DNA of 64,000 nucleotides. It comes from Conchocele bisecta (lineage: Eukaryota; Mollusca; Bivalvia; Lucinida; Thyasiridae). The notes under the pieces are model-generated. The model was not told the DNA's origin, did no database searches, and saw only the letters and a list, made by a program, of their open reading frames with translations. Made by a program: the position numbers and the translations under genes. Shown here in pieces: positions 1-11,038 of this stretch. Where the stretch lies: positions 8,459,043 to 8,523,042 of the forward strand of contig CM055267.1 of NCBI GenBank assembly GCA_029237695.1, given 5' to 3'. Numbering within the stretch: position 1 is the stretch's first letter; every line of letters starts with the position of its first letter.

Positions 1-424
1 TGGTCAAAACCGCTGTTTGGGGAGGGTTTTCAGCATATATTTTACAGTTGCTAATACAATAATCTAAGTACTATAATTATTACACCCGGGCGCATTTGCA
101 TTGTTTTGTGCGCGGTTTAGAAAGGTGTTTCATGTATGTACAAACAATTGACCATCCAAGACACGCTAGAAACACCTGTGGTTCAACAAAGAAAAGGGTT
201 TGATCTGTGCGCCATCTTTGGTTCAATCGTTCATGCTCAATTTATCACATAAATATCACGCGAGATGCCATTCAGAAAAGGCGCGAAATTCAAGAAACCT
301 TGAATGGGCTAAGTTACCCGTTGGTGCAACGCCCTAGGAAAAATGATGTAAGACCATATTTCTGGCGGGTATTAATATTCAAAATCATGGACAATAAGCA
401 TAGTTAACAAATGAAGGCAGTTAA
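1..424. other. unassigned flank
   Basis: I see no gene, SINE or clear repeat terminus here. The only open frame, at 207-407, has no recognisable domain and is most likely chance. Confidence 0.4.
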
Positions 425-910
425 ACACATGTATGTTAACTTATAGTATTATTTGCAGGGCAATGTCTTTAATAGGTCAATACATCATATATGTGGACAA
501 ATGCCCCACGTCCATGCTGCCCTTAATCTGACCTTGACCTTTTGACCTTCACAACTTTGAACTTGTTCACACATTAAGAAGTTCGCCGGAGTTTCTCAAT
601 TCTGTCATAACTTCCAATATCTCTTGATAGATTACTTCAATATTTCAATATATCATACTTGTGGACAAATGCCACATATCCATGCTGCCTTTAGTATGAC
701 CATGACCTTTTGACCTTCAAAACTTTGAACTTTTGATTCACATTAAGCACATTAAGAACTTCGCCGGAGTTTCTCAATTCTGTCATAAATTCTATATTAT
801 CACTTGGTGAGTTACTTTAATATTTCAATACATCATACTTGAAGACAAATGCCACACATACATACTGCCCTTAATATAACCTTGACCTTTTGACCTTCAC
901 AACTTCATGC
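425..910 (+). repeat. tandem monomers of about 175 bp, Helentron-like family 2
   Basis: Three head-to-tail units share the blocks CTTGACCTTTTGACCTTC, an AAGAAGTTCGCCGGAG block and CATACTTGTGGACAAATGCC, starting near 531, 703 and 882. The same monomer occurs on the opposite strand at 46.8-48.1 kb, where element ends are visible. No 5' end is seen here, so this looks like a partial copy fused to the next array. Confidence 0.7.
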
Positions 911-1886
911 TGTGACAAATCCATGACCGTCCGATCCCCCGCTGATGTCAAGGTCAAGGTCACAGGCCCAGACTTTCAGAAAAATCTACATATTTAGGAG
1001 TAGACTGGTCCTGGGTATTCCGTAAGCCTCGCTTACTGAGAAATCTACTTTCTTTTTCATTTCACCAAACGTTTGATGTTTCACACATGCCTTGCACTAA
1101 TGATTCTCTATCATGCTGTGACTAATCCACGACTCTCAGACCCCCCTCCCACTAACCCCAAGGTCACTGTCTTTGTGCTGTCATAAACTTAACGTTGGGG
1201 GAAATTTGTCATAATTTCTGTTTTCTTTCATCAAACGTTTTGATATTTGTGCTTTCATAAACTTAACGTTGTTATAATTTCTGTTTCCTTTCACCACACG
1301 TTTTGATATGTCGCACATGCCTTTCTCTTATGATTCTTTATCATGCTGTGACAAATCCACGACCCTCAGACCCCCGCTAACCCCAAAGGACAAGGTCACA
1401 GTCTTGGTGCTTTCATAAACTTAACGTTGGGGGGAAATTGTTATACATTGTAATTTCTATTTCTTATCACCACTCTTCTTGGTATTTCATATATGCCTTT
1501 CTCTAATGGTTCTCTATCATGTCATGCCAAATCCATGACCCTCAGACCCCCGCTAACCCCAAGGTCCAGGTCACACTCTTACAACAAACTTTCACAAACT
1601 TAACATTAGGGGAATTTGTTATAATTTCTGTTTCCTTTCACCCCTGTTCTTGATATTTTGCACATCTCTTCCTCTACTGGTTCTCTAGCATGCCCTGCCT
1701 AATCCACGACCCTCAGACCCCCGCTAACCCCAAGGTCAATGTCACAATCTTAGCGCTTTCCCAAACTTATCATTAGTGGAAATGTCTTTTAATTTCTGTT
1801 TCCTTTCGCCAGCTTCTTGATATTCGTTAAACCAAGTCACCACCAGGCACGCTTCGTTGTTTTCTGACAACTCTTGTACTTTTGTT
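911..1886 (+). repeat. tandem monomers ending in a Helentron-like 3' terminus
   Basis: About five monomers of 170-190 bp each carry a TTTCACCAAACGT block, a CTATCATGCTGTGAC block, CCCCGCTAACCCCAAGGTCA and CATAAACTTAACGTTG. The array stops at a short hairpin (GTTGTTTTCTGACAAC) followed by TCTTGT at 1881-1886, the same end seen at 3412. Related monomers occur at 2.1-3.4, 24.7-24.9 and 42-44.5 kb. Confidence 0.7.
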
Positions 1887-2425
1887 TATTATTATCAAGG
1901 CTGCCAGTGAGGGAATTCGCCTCGCAATAACGATACCCTTGTATCATTTGGTCTGCATTGCAGCAGTAAAGTGCACACAATGCAAGGTGTACTAAAGGCA
2001 ATCATATTGCTTTTTTCAAGATTTACACTTTACATTTTTAGTGTGCCTTCCGAAGGAAGGAGTGCTTATGTCATACCCCCGGCGTCTGTGTTGAGAAAGA
2101 ATTGTTATAAAATATGTTTCCTTTCACCAAACGTCTTGATATTTCACACAAGTTTTTTTCTAATTATTCTCTATGCTGTGACAAATCCACAACCGTGATA
2201 ACCCCGCTAACCCCAAGGTCGAGGTCACAATATTAGTGTACTTAACGTAGAGGGAAATTTGTTATAATTTGTGTTTCCTTTCACTAAACGTCTTGATATT
2301 TCACACATGCCTTTCTCTAATCATTATATATCATGCTGTGACAAAACCACAACTGTCATACCTCCGCTAACCCCAAGGTCACAGTCTTAGTGCGTTCGTA
2401 AACTTAGCGTTGAGGAAATGTTTTT
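1887..2425 (+). repeat. family 8 3'-end fragment and further monomers
   Basis: Bases 1889-1942 resemble the 3' end of the element at 37428-37945: ATCAAGGCTGCCAGTGAGGG, then a short loop, then CCCTTGT. From about 2085 two more CTAACCCCAAGGTC monomers follow. The segment looks like a mosaic of broken elements. Confidence 0.55.
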
Positions 2426-3412
2426 TATGCCACCGGGTTTCGAAGAAACGGGTGGCATATAGTGTTTGGACCGTCCGTCTGTCCGTCCGTCCGTCCGTCA
2501 CACTTTTCGGTTAACCACTTTGTCACAGTTTCTCAAATATGCTGCAGGTGGCATCCGCGTTCGACAGACGCATTTCTTGTTTATAATTGTTGTGTCATTT
2601 CACCCAACGTCATGATATTTCACACATTCTTTTTTCTAATGATTCTCTATCATGTATGCCTATCATGCTGCGACAAATCCACAACAGTCATTGCCCCCAC
2701 TAACCCCAAGGGTCGCAATCTTAGTGCATTTATAAACTTAACGTTTCTGTTTCCTTTCACACCACTTCTTGGTGTTTCACACTAGCCTTTCTCTAATTAT
2801 TCTATATCACGCTGTGACAAATCCACGACCATCATACCCCTGCTAACCCCAAGGTTGCGGTTACAATCTTAGTGTGTTCATAAACTTAACGTTGAGGTAA
2901 ATTTGTTATACTTTCTGTTTCCTTTCAACAAACGTCTTGATAGTTCACACGTGCCTTTCTCTAATGATTCTCTATCACGCATGCCTATCATTCTGTGACA
3001 AATCCACGATCGTCATACCCGTACTAACCACAAAGCTAATGTAACAAATTTAGTGCATTCATAAATTTAACTTTGAGGGCAATTTGTTATAATTTCTGTT
3101 TCCTTTCACTACACTTTTCGATATAAACATGCCTTCTTCTAATGGTTCTCTGTCATTCTGTGACAACGGTACGACCCTCATACTCCCGCTAACTCCAAGG
3201 TCAAGATCACAATTTTAGTGTGTTCACAAACTTTACGTTGGAGAAAATTTGTTTTTATTTATGTTTCCTTTCACACCGCTTCTTGATATGTCACACAATG
3301 CCTTACTCCGAGTACTCTATCATGCTGGGACAATTCCATGATTCTCTGGTCTCTGCTAATCCGAAGGTCAAGCATCACCAGGCGCGCTTTGTTGTCTTCT
3401 GACAACTCTTGT
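2426..3412 (+). mobile_element. Helentron-like tandem-repeat element, family 7
   Basis: The element opens with a hairpin, TATGCCACCGGG pairing with a CGGGTGGCATA arm, then a TCCGTCCG microsatellite, then about four diverged monomers containing CTAACCCCAAGGT. It closes with the hairpin TTGTCTTCTGACAA and CTCTTGT. These are hallmarks of non-autonomous Helentrons; no Rep/helicase coding is present. The assignment rests on architecture, not on a database match. Confidence 0.65.
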
Positions 3413-3473
3413 TATAGACTATGGTAGATTTGTCCCACCTGAAAAATAGAATATCCCATTATGTTGTATTTTT

Positions 3474-5797
3474 AGCTCACCTGAGCGAAGCTCATGTGAG
3501 CTATTGTTACCGCAATGTGTCCGTCGTCCGTCGTCGTCGTCCGTCGTCGTCCTTCGTCCGTGAACATTTTCAAACGTCTTCTCCTCGGTAACCATTGGGT
3601 CTATAGTCACCAAATTTCATGGTCATGGTCCTTAGGTAGGGGGATTACAAAATTGTTAAAATGACGTCATTACGTAATCCAAGATGGCCGCCGTCTAAAA
3701 ATAGCACAAATTCTTAAAAAATCTTCTTCTCAAGAACCGCCAACCGGATTTCGACAAACCATGGTAGGAATGATCGATGTACATTGCTCGAAATCGGATT
3801 GTTATGTCATCCAAGATGGCCGCCGAAAGGTCAAAAGGTCGTTCTTTTATTAGAGATTTCAAAATTCTTCTTCACATGAACCGCTTGGCCCATGGTAGCC
3901 AAACTTAAAAGTTATGGTCCATGGGTGAAGCCTTTTCAGATTTGTTAAAATGGAGGTCATTGCTAATCCAAGATGGCCGCCGTCTAAAAATAGCATAAAT
4001 TCTTAAAAAATCTTCTTCTCATGAACCGCTAGCCGGATTTCGACGAAACTTGGTAGGAATGATCGATGTACATTGCTCTTTGAAAGTTGTTAAAATGGTG
4101 ACCCCGGGGTCAAAAATGGGCGTGGCCCGTGGGGTCAAATTGGGGTCAACTTTTATTTTTGACCGAATATGGTCATGTCATATATCAAATTGAAGGTATC
4201 AATGAGGCGATCACTCTGGTGCATTTTCTGTCGAAATCGGATTGTAATGTCATCCAAGATGGCCGCCGAAAGGTCAAAAGGTCGTTCTTTTATTAGAGAT
4301 TTCAAAATTCTTCTTCACATGAACCGCTTGGCCCATGGTAGCCAAACTTAAAAGTTATGGTCCATGGGTGAAGCCTTTTCAGATTTGTTAAAATGGAGGT
4401 CATCGCTAATCCAAGATGGCCGCCGTCTAAAAATAGCATAAATTCTTAAAAAGTCTTCTTCTCATGAACCGCTTGCCGGATTTCGACGAAACTTGGTAGG
4501 AATGATCGATGTACATTGCTCTTTCAAAGTTGTTAAAATGGTGACCCCGGGGTCAAAAATGGGCATGGCCCGTGGGGTCAAATTGGGGTCAAATTTTATT
4601 TTTGACCGAATATGGTCATGTCATATATCAAGTTGAAGGTATCAATGAGGCGATCACTATGGTGCATTTTCTGTCGAAATCGGATTATTATGTCATCCAA
4701 GATGGCCGCCGAAAGATCAAAAGGTCGTTCTTTTATTAGAGATTTCAAAATTCTTCTTCACATGAACCACTTGGCCCATGGTAGCCAAACTTAAAAGTTA
4801 TGGTCCATGTGTGAAGCCTTTTCAGATTTGTTAAAATGGAGGTCATCGCTAATCCAAGATGGCCGCCGTCTAAAAATAGCATAAATGCTTAAAAAGTCTT
4901 CTTCTCATGAACCGCTAGCCGGATTTCGACGAAACTTGGTAGGAATGATCGATGTACAATGCTCTTTCAAAGTTGTTAAAATGGTGACCCCGGGGTCAAA
5001 AATGGGCATGGCCCGTGGGGTCAAATTTTATTTTTGACCGAATATGGTCATGTTATATATCAAATCGAAGGTATCAATGAGGCGATCACTCTGGTACATT
5101 TTTTGTACAAATCTGATTGTTATGTCATCCAAGATGGCCGCCGAAATGTCAAAAGGTCGTTCTTTTATTAGAGATTTCAAAATTCTTCTTCACATGAACC
5201 GCTTAGCCCATGGTAGCCAAACTTAAAAGTTATGGTCCATGGGTGAAAACTTTTCAGATTTGTTAAAATGGAGGTCATTGCTAATCCAAGATGGCCACCG
5301 TCTAAAAATAGCATAAATTCTTAAAAAATCTTCTCATGAACCGCTAGCCGGATTTCGACGAAACTTGGTAGGAATGATCGATGTACATTGCTCTTTGAAA
5401 GTTGTTAAAATGGTGACCCCGGGGTCAAAAATGGGCGTGGCCCGTGGGGTCAAATTGGGGTAAAGTCAAATTTTGACTGTCATATATCAAATTGAAGGTA
5501 TCAATGAGGCGATCACTCTGGTGCAATATTTGTCGGAATCTGATGATTATGTCATCCATGATGGCCACCAAAAGGTCCATTTATTCAAGATGTTTAACGT
5601 ATTTTTCTCAGGAACCACATGGCCGATGCTGGGTGAAGCATTTTCAGATTTTGTAAAATGAGAGTCATCGCTTAATCCAAGATGACCGCCATCTAAAAAT
5701 AGCAAAAAAAATTTAAAACACATGAACTCAATGTCACATTCTCCTCTGGTGTTCATGGAGTCAGGTGAGCGAATTAGGGCCATCATGGCCCTCTTGT
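3474..5797 (+). mobile_element. Helentron-like tandem-repeat element, family 3
   Basis: The 5' end is the inverted repeat AGCTCACCTGAGC with GCTCATGTGAGCT, followed by a CCGTCGTCCGTCGTCG microsatellite. About five monomers of 430-445 bp follow, each with one or two copies of CCAAGATGGCCGCCG and a GTGACCCCGGGGTC block. The 3' end is GGTGAGCGAATTAGGGCC, a matching GGCCCT arm and CTTGT at 5793-5797. The 60-residue frames at 4169, 4612 and 5044 are the same monomer repeated and are not genes. Confidence 0.75.
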
Positions 5798-5798
5798 T

Positions 5799-6613
5799 TA
5801 TAACCTTTTTTGAAAAAACGGGACGTATTATTTTTCTCTGTGTGCGGATGGCTGGCAGGCATAGCTTGTCCACGCAATAACTGCAGTCTACTTGACAGAT
5901 CATATTTGGCATACATGTGTATCACGGCAAGATGAAGAACAATATTTAGTTTTAAAATGTTCTGATGACTTATGGCCCACTGGGGGGTCGGCCGGCATAT
6001 AGGGGACTTAGACGGTGGGTGATTCCCGATGGGTGAGATGTGTCCGGTGAGATGTCAACTGAGAAATAGACTCTGACTAAGAAATTTACTTAAACAAAAA
6101 TAAATGAGTACATGTATGTCTAAATACCCTGGGTGTGCCATACCCCCAACCCCATAAGTCCCCCACCCCCCCCCTCCCCCAACACCCCCAGTCCCGCCCG
6201 CGCCCCACTAAATATTAATCTCCATTAATTCCCTTGGGCGTGCCTGCCGCCCAGAACTTGATGGCCATTTTTAATGTTCGCACTCTATATCCTTGTCAGC
6301 GCAATAACTCAAGTTCTACTTATCGCATCTGAACATATTGGCTATGCATATTTGTCACGACAAGACAAAGAACTCTATCAATCTTTTTTTTCTGATTAGT
6401 TATCTTCCCTTGGTGGCCATGTTAAATATTTGCCTTCTGTAGCCTTGTCAGTGCAATAACTAAGTTCTACTTATTAAAATGGATTGTAGCCAAGTTCGCT
6501 ACACATGTTTAACATGGCAAGAGGCAGAACTCTATTGATTACTAGTGAGATGTCGACCATTATTCACTGGCCATACCTTGACGTGCGTATATTGTGACCT
6601 TCCGCACTCTTGT
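5799..6613 (+). mobile_element. Helentron-like element, family 1
   Basis: It starts one base after the family 3 element, with a degenerate 5' hairpin (TATAACCTTTTTTG with AAAACGGGACGTATTA), and ends GTATATTGTGACCTTCCGCA then CTCTTGT. The same ends bound the element at 51070-51760 in inverted orientation. Internal monomers of about 130 bp share the phrases TTGTCAGCGCAATAACT and GGCCATTTTTAATG. A C-rich tract lies at 6160-6190. Confidence 0.65.
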
Positions 6614-7285
6614 TTCTCTTTGTTCTTCTTTTTTGTTGGTGGAGTGTAATTTTTAAAGATCATACATGTACAGGTCAACCCAGGTGTGTCGAATCAACAC
6701 ACTCACTGTCTCAGTGGCTGTACAGCGTTTGAGCCGAAAACTCAGCGGCTGACATATCTAACAACTACAACATCGGCGCACAAGAGTTATCTCCCAATAA
6801 AAACTTTCCCTTTGGAGTTTTGCGGGAAATTTCAGAAATTGCAACAGCCAACACGTTCAACTGACTACTCTGACTACGCTTTACCAACGTGGATGAACAA
6901 TCGATTTATAAACGGTCACAAATATTGCGTTTTTTAATCGGTTCGTAACCAGATCGTTTCGATTCACTGGTCAAAACGCCACCCGACCAAAACCGCCCCA
7001 AATCAAAACGGCCTCTACAGAATTTTGATTTTGACAAAAACGGCCTCCTGTCAAAGCTGCCCCATGGTGATTGTTACGATATAGGGACCCACCCGTCTGT
7101 GACTCGTGGATCGACGTAATCGACCAGATTGGCCTATTTCATCAATTTGATGAAAGCGTCCAGTCCGATTGGGTGTTTCCGTCCGTTTGCTGGGCAAAGC
7201 ATTTCACAGTTTCAGTCTGCATACTCGTATACTGCATACTGGGCGAAGTAACATCATGAGGTTATTTGTATTACCACACCAAAGT
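6614..7285. other. unassigned interval
   Basis: No gene or defined repeat end is recognised. The part from 6960 to 7070 is a loose array of CAAAAC-GCC phrases that recalls the first bases of the window (TGGTCAAAACCGC). Short open frames here have no domain. Confidence 0.35.
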
Positions 7286-7565
7286 CACTTGGGGCCAAAT
7301 CACTTTGGTGTGGTATGGACCTGGTACCAGGTCAAGTCGTTAATTTCAGGGCTGAATATATATTTTTTTGTTGTACTTCCGTTCTGATTTTGGGATTTTC
7401 CCCCTAATGCAGCAAGTTAAATGCTAGCTACAATATTTTGCCTATTATAGGGAGAACATCACAGTGAGGTAGCAATTTTGTTTCTAGTTAAATGCGGGAT
7501 CGAACCCGTTGGCCCGGCCTTAAAATACCTTAGCTGTTGATACCTACCGTTAAACACCAATAAAT
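7286..7565 (+). repeat. SINE-like repeat D, 5'-truncated, with internal insertion
   Basis: It contains the family D 3' half: TTTGGTGTGGTATGGACCTG, a CCAGGTCAAG block, GATTTTGGGATTTTCCCCC, CGGGATCGAACCCGTTGGCC and CTTAGCTGTTGAT, ending CGTTAAACACCAATAAA. About 80 bases not found in other copies interrupt it near 7425-7500. Confidence 0.7.
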
Positions 7566-7696
7566 CAAATCGTATTTATTTTATTAGGCGCTAATTACAT
7601 GATCTTGAACCAGAATGTGAGTTTTGCAAACTCCTGAAGATTCGCATCAATGGAATCAATGTGTCGTAATGTCATCTTCGGTATACAATTCATTTA

Positions 7697-8008
7697 CAGG
7701 GCTCCAGATAAGGAATTAGTAATTGAGTACTGTTCTGAAGCAATTGGGTATTTAAATAATTTAATTGGGTAAAATAAAATCACTACTGTTTACACAGAAA
7801 TTATTGAAACCAAGATCTTGAAGATGTGTTTTCATGGTAAATAAGAAAAATATGCTATATTTGTGGTCTGTTTATTGTTTTCTGCAGCATGATAAAGGTA
7901 CCACAAATTTGTTATTGCTTTTTGATACTCGCTAGTTCTGATTTCAATTGGGTTTTTGGCAATTTTAATTGGGTATTTAAGCAAATACGCAGCTTATCTG
8001 GAGCTCTG
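7697..8008. mobile_element. hAT-like MITE F
   Basis: Terminal inverted repeats read CAGGGCTCCAGATAAG at the left and CTTATCTGGAGCTCTG at the right. Other copies are at 16006, 27082 and 33223. The CAGGG start is typical of hAT-type termini, but target duplications are too worn to be sure. There is no coding content. Confidence 0.65.
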
Positions 8009-8745
8009 CATTCAAATATATGTGTGCAAACACTGTGCATTATATAGATTCTTTACTGTGCATTGTGAATTCTTGTCGAAACAATACATATATACGAAAC
8101 TGATGAATTAAATTTACAGCGGTTCAAATCTGTCTAGAACATGCCTAGCCACAAGAAGTCGGCATGTTGATAGGATAGTGTAATGTACTGTTTTAGACAT
8201 GTTGAAAGCAAAAACATTTGAGCAGGGACCATACATTCATCTTCGTCCCAGATCTTGTAATTAAGCTTTTGAAGCGTTTGAAATGTTTTTGTCTTTGTAT
8301 CTTATCTGCAGCAAACTGTAGTCGGTGGTAACTGTGAATCGGTGAAAAGAATTACATCACAGACACTCATATATAGCGGATTTTTCCACGATTTGCTGTT
8401 TAAGGCATAGATGGCGGACATGCAAATTAGATAATTAACGGACAAACACATGTTTATGACCAAGAACAAGTTGTGACAGTATTCATACAATATCCATTAA
8501 TGTTATGTATCTCAATTGCTTTCGTGAAATGCTTCTTCGGAGGTACCATCTGAGACACAGCCAAAGGGTTAATCTGCCGAGGTCTGTCCATGGATGTGAA
8601 AAAAACATATTTTTGGCCCTTCGCGCCGTCGATACCGCACCCCCTAAATTAATTCCCGTGTACATGTACGAGCCTGACAAACAAATTAATTAATTAAACA
8701 AATTAATTCGGTAGATTATTCCAGTTGCATGTCAACAACATGAAG
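8009..8745. other. unassigned interval
   Basis: No gene or repeat boundary recognised. It is AT-rich; 8490-8690 holds overlapping open frames on both strands with no domain signature. Confidence 0.3.
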
Positions 8746-9980
8746 GGCAAAAAAAAGGGCTAATAAGGGATTAAATATATAGAACAACTATACAATTATA
8801 GAACCTCATCATTCTTTAATTTTACAAAAATAAAAGAACTATTTGATGTTAGTAATAACGATTACCTAAAATGCTTCAAACTGATTTTGTGCATTCCTCA
8901 AGACTGGAGAACACGAATTAAAAATGGAAAAATAAACACGATTAATACAAAGATACTATTAATAGAACAAATAAAAACCACGACCAAATGTAATAAGAAG
9001 CTACATGTATATAACATGTTTCTTAATCAACCGGTTGTGCATAAAGCCAAGACAAAATGGGATGACGAATTCGCGGATAAAAATGTAAATTGGTAGATAT
9101 ATACAGTCTACACAAATCATTTTACAAACACTAAGTTCTAAGCTTAGGAATTTTCAGTACAAATTGTTTATGAGAATTGTCGCTACAAACGATTATTTAC
9201 TTAAGTGTAACATTGTCAGCTCCAATTTGTGTGATTTTTGCGCCATGGTTCCAGAAACAAATAAGCACCTTTTTTGGGAATGCACTATAAGCCAACATTT
9301 TTGGTCACAGCTGAATACCTTTTTAAACAATAATAATATTGTATGTAATTTTGATTGGCACACCGTTTGCTTCGGGCAATATGAAGAAGACAACAAATTT
9401 TTCAACTTTTGTATCATACATGTACTAGGAAAATACTTTATATATACATGTACATGTAAATTACGAAACACGGAACCTAAATTTCCAGAGTTTATGTCTT
9501 ACCTAAAGGCAACACAAAATATTGAAAAAGAAATTGCAATGAATAGAAATAAGCTCATAGTTCATGAACGAAAATGGAATGTTATCCAATTAGACTAACA
9601 CTCATTTAGAGATGCACAAACCTTCTGATTATTCATACAAATATTACAGTTAGGTATAACAGCATATACCGTAATAGTATTGTATCGTGGTGTGTTGCTC
9701 AATTATTATTCACTAAACCTATTTCACCATATCTCATTTTCAACTCTTATTCTCTCATCTACATAACATTCTTTAATAAATCCAACCTAACCATGTATGA
9801 ATAATACGTTATAATCTATAATTATTTACAATACATGTACTCATAGTTGATTGTAAACAAAGAGTGTAACCTATAAATGCATGTTGTTAAACTGCTTGTA
9901 ACTCATGTATTGTTTGTATATGACTATGTATGGAAGTAAAAAACTTAAAACTGAAATATAAAAAAAAGAAAAAAAAAGAA
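8746..9980 (+). mobile_element. 5'-truncated non-LTR retrotransposon (LINE) 3' fragment
   Basis: Frame 8767-9096 reads like the region after a LINE reverse transcriptase (DYLKCFKL...IPQDW). After a frameshift near 9092 the reading continues to 9598 with the zinc-binding motif CDFCAMVPETNKHLFWEC, typical of the zf-RVT domain. About 360 bases of 3' untranslated sequence follow and end in an A-rich tail at 9958-9980. The catalytic reverse transcriptase and endonuclease are missing, so this is a dead 5'-truncated copy. An L1/Tx1-like clade is plausible but not established. Confidence 0.75.
9164..9598 (+). pseudogene. LINE ORF2 C-terminus with zf-RVT motif (fragment)
   Basis: The frame encodes NFQYKLFMRIVATND just upstream and at its start, then SSNLCDFCAMVPETNKHLFW. 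The C-x2-C...H-x4-C spacing with flanking FW residues is the usual C-terminal zinc motif of many LINE ORF2 proteins. The in-frame N-terminal part is shifted relative to the upstream fragment, so no intact protein is made. Confidence 0.7.
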
Positions 9981-10860
9981 GTATTACACATTTCAAAAAG
10001 CTGATCCTAACAAGCGCAAAAGCACTTCTCCAATTGCTTTCTTTGGTAGAGATGGAGGTGTAAGGTAGAGATGGAGGTGTAAGGGCTGTAATTATGGTGA
10101 GAGGAAACCAGAGTATAATTATGTTGTAATAGTATAGTCAGCCCAGATGGTGGAATGGGGGGAGGTTCTATTGCCTGTGTATGCATACACGATGTGAAAA
10201 TAGCATTGTTTTTGATAATCTACATATGGTACTTCGCGGCAGTCACACTGGACTATTAACAACGGATGGTGCCAAGTCAAATAGGCTGAGTAAGTGATAG
10301 GAAAGTTAGAAGAGCTTCATATAAAAGCCTGGATGATAGAAAAGAAATGCCAAGCTACATTTCATCTATTAATCATTATCTCATGCCTTTTGTCTACGGT
10401 GGCCGCCAAGAGGTAGCATGTACTTAAACCGACACGGCCATAAGAAATCGGCAGCTTATATGGACTGTGGACGATGATAGCCCCTACTTGAAATGTACCA
10501 AGTCAGGTGATTCTATTACAGTGTCTGGTATGCTGTTGCAGATAATATGTAAATTAGGTTAATTTGATTTTGTGAAATTGGGTCAAATATTCTTTTTATT
10601 GCGAGATGTATTTGTCTATGAGAATTTAACATGGGGAAATAATGGAGGAGTTGGAAGAGGAGTAAAAAAAAACCAACAACATTTGCAAAGTGACTGCGAA
10701 ACTTGGCTAGATAGCTTGGAAATGATGTGAGTACGAAAAGAAGTTAAAATTTGAAAATTGATCCACTCTTAATAATTTCTGAAATTAGAAAAATATTTTT
10801 TTATATTTTCCCCCATGTAAAATCTGCTTAGCCCCATTCTTCCACTGACAGCTTCTATCC
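9981..10860. other. region upstream of the FIGNL1 coding start
   Basis: No coding exon is recognised. A 5' untranslated exon could lie here, but no core promoter motif is clear. A short duplication (AGAGATGGAGGTGTAAGG, twice) lies at 10048-10083. Confidence 0.3.
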
Positions 10861-10889
10861 TGTATTGGCCAGGCATATGAGTGAGGTAA

Positions 10890-11038
10890 ATGGAGTTCTC
10901 CGGGGAGAGCGGTGACTTCCTTGCCAGGTACCAGGGTCTCTTGCTGGCACCGCAGCTGGAGGCGGGCGGCCCCCGCGACAGGGCAGACCTACTACGGAAC
11001 ATTCTCACCCAGCTCACATACGCACGGGCCTCACACAT
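10890..11038 (+). CDS. FIGNL1: FIGNL1 coding exon 1 (residues 1-50)
   Basis: ATG at 10890 follows an in-frame TAA directly, so it is the first possible start in this frame. It encodes [19 protein letters not shown] and a helical [17 protein letters not shown] segment that aligns with the N-terminal helix of vertebrate FIGNL1. Donor is AT|GTAAGT, phase 2. A CCAG at 10869-10872 could be the acceptor of an untranslated first intron. The -3 base is T, a weak start context. Confidence 0.75.

Noticed and set aside
4169..5226. Three nearly identical 60-residue open frames
   Set aside because: They are the same tandem monomer of the family 3 element; no start context, domain or codon constraint distinguishes them from the surrounding repeat.
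6686..6937. 83-residue open frame
   Set aside because: No domain, no splice partner, and composition like the flanking non-coding DNA.
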